NCBI GenBank assembly: GCA_015680685.1
Contig: MNCI01026473.1
Location: forward strand, 187,784 to 218,473
DNA length: 30,690 bases
Source of the DNA: Gnetum montanum
Lineage: Eukaryota > Streptophyta > Gnetopsida > Gnetales > Gnetaceae
Reading direction: 5' to 3'
In this document: positions 30,626-30,690 of the stretch, piece by piece
Layout: every line of letters starts with the position of its first letter
Position numbering within the stretch: the stretch's first letter is position 1
Program-made: the position numbers and the translations under genes
The notes under the pieces: generated by a model
Told to the model about the DNA's origin: nothing
The model's database searches: none
What the model saw: only the letters and a program-made list of their open reading frames with translations

Positions 30626-30690
30626 TGATGAGTGGCGAGGTACCCCTACACTCAACCATACGAAACAAGCGTAGCATGCGCGATCCGGTC
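30626..30690 (+). repeat. Family T repeat, copy 3, running off the window
   Basis: TGATGAGTGGCGAGGTACCC and the next 45 bases match 13131-13195 and the reverse complement of about 136-200 nearly base for base. The edge at 30626 is sharp, like the edges at 200 and 13131. Confidence 0.8.

Noticed and set aside
30626-30690. Family T edge as a C/D snoRNA or tRNA-derived SINE (TGATGA box; GGTCGAACTC resembling a pol III B box)
   Set aside because: No paired D box, terminal stem or correctly spaced A box was found, and the B-box-like word has a mismatch at a key base.
1-30690. CRISPR arrays, bacterial operons, defence systems or an organellar insertion
   Set aside because: No regularly spaced identical repeats, prokaryotic gene order or plastid or mitochondrial genes were seen. 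The content is eukaryotic retroelement and gene debris.

Overview
This is plant nuclear DNA, very probably from a seed plant with a large, retrotransposon-rich genome; a gymnosperm is my guess, at low confidence. The evidence is AT-rich sequence filled with decayed LTR retrotransposons of plant types (a Tat-lineage Ty3/gypsy pol with a second RNase H, and a chromovirus with a decayed chromodomain), and fragments of plant-type nuclear genes (an ACR9/ACR10-like ACT-domain gene with introns and a KRR1-like exon). I see no intact protein-coding gene, no rRNA or tRNA gene and no CRISPR array.

Layout. 1-769: pieces of an LTR-like repeat family (call it family T, starting TGATGAGTGG on one strand). 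1228-1566 (-): a possible HAD/NIF-type phosphatase fragment. 1567-4215: AT-rich DNA with degenerate tandem repeats. 4400-7690 (+): a Tat-lineage Ty3/gypsy pol relic in the order RT, RNase H, archaeal-type RNase H, integrase. 7690-9180: nothing recognised. 9440-11698 (-): an intron-containing ACR9/ACR10-like pseudogene with frameshifts, inverted duplications and a perfect 50-bp palindrome. 11835-19146 (-): a structurally complete but apparently non-coding LTR element (LARD-like) with 5-bp duplications CCTTG, PBS and polypurine tract; it carries a family T solo LTR (13131-13865) and several small tandem repeats. 19201-25988 (+): a decayed chromovirus with both LTRs, gag, protease, RT, RNase H, integrase and chromodomain remnants. 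27558-29290 (+): a relic of another retrotransposon gag. 30405-30623 (-): the 5' end of a KRR1-like gene, broken, abutting a third family T copy that runs off the window.

How it fits together. The LARD-like element and the chromovirus share their polypurine tract/LTR junction, both LTR ends and the PBS, although their interiors are unrelated. This suggests that the non-coding element belonged to, or was mobilised by, the chromovirus family. They sit head to head with 54 bp between their 5' LTRs, upstream of the ACR9-like pseudogene, and so separate it from any original promoter. Stop codons in the retroelement frames are largely TAG where Trp or Gln is expected, the pattern left by deamination of methylated cytosine.
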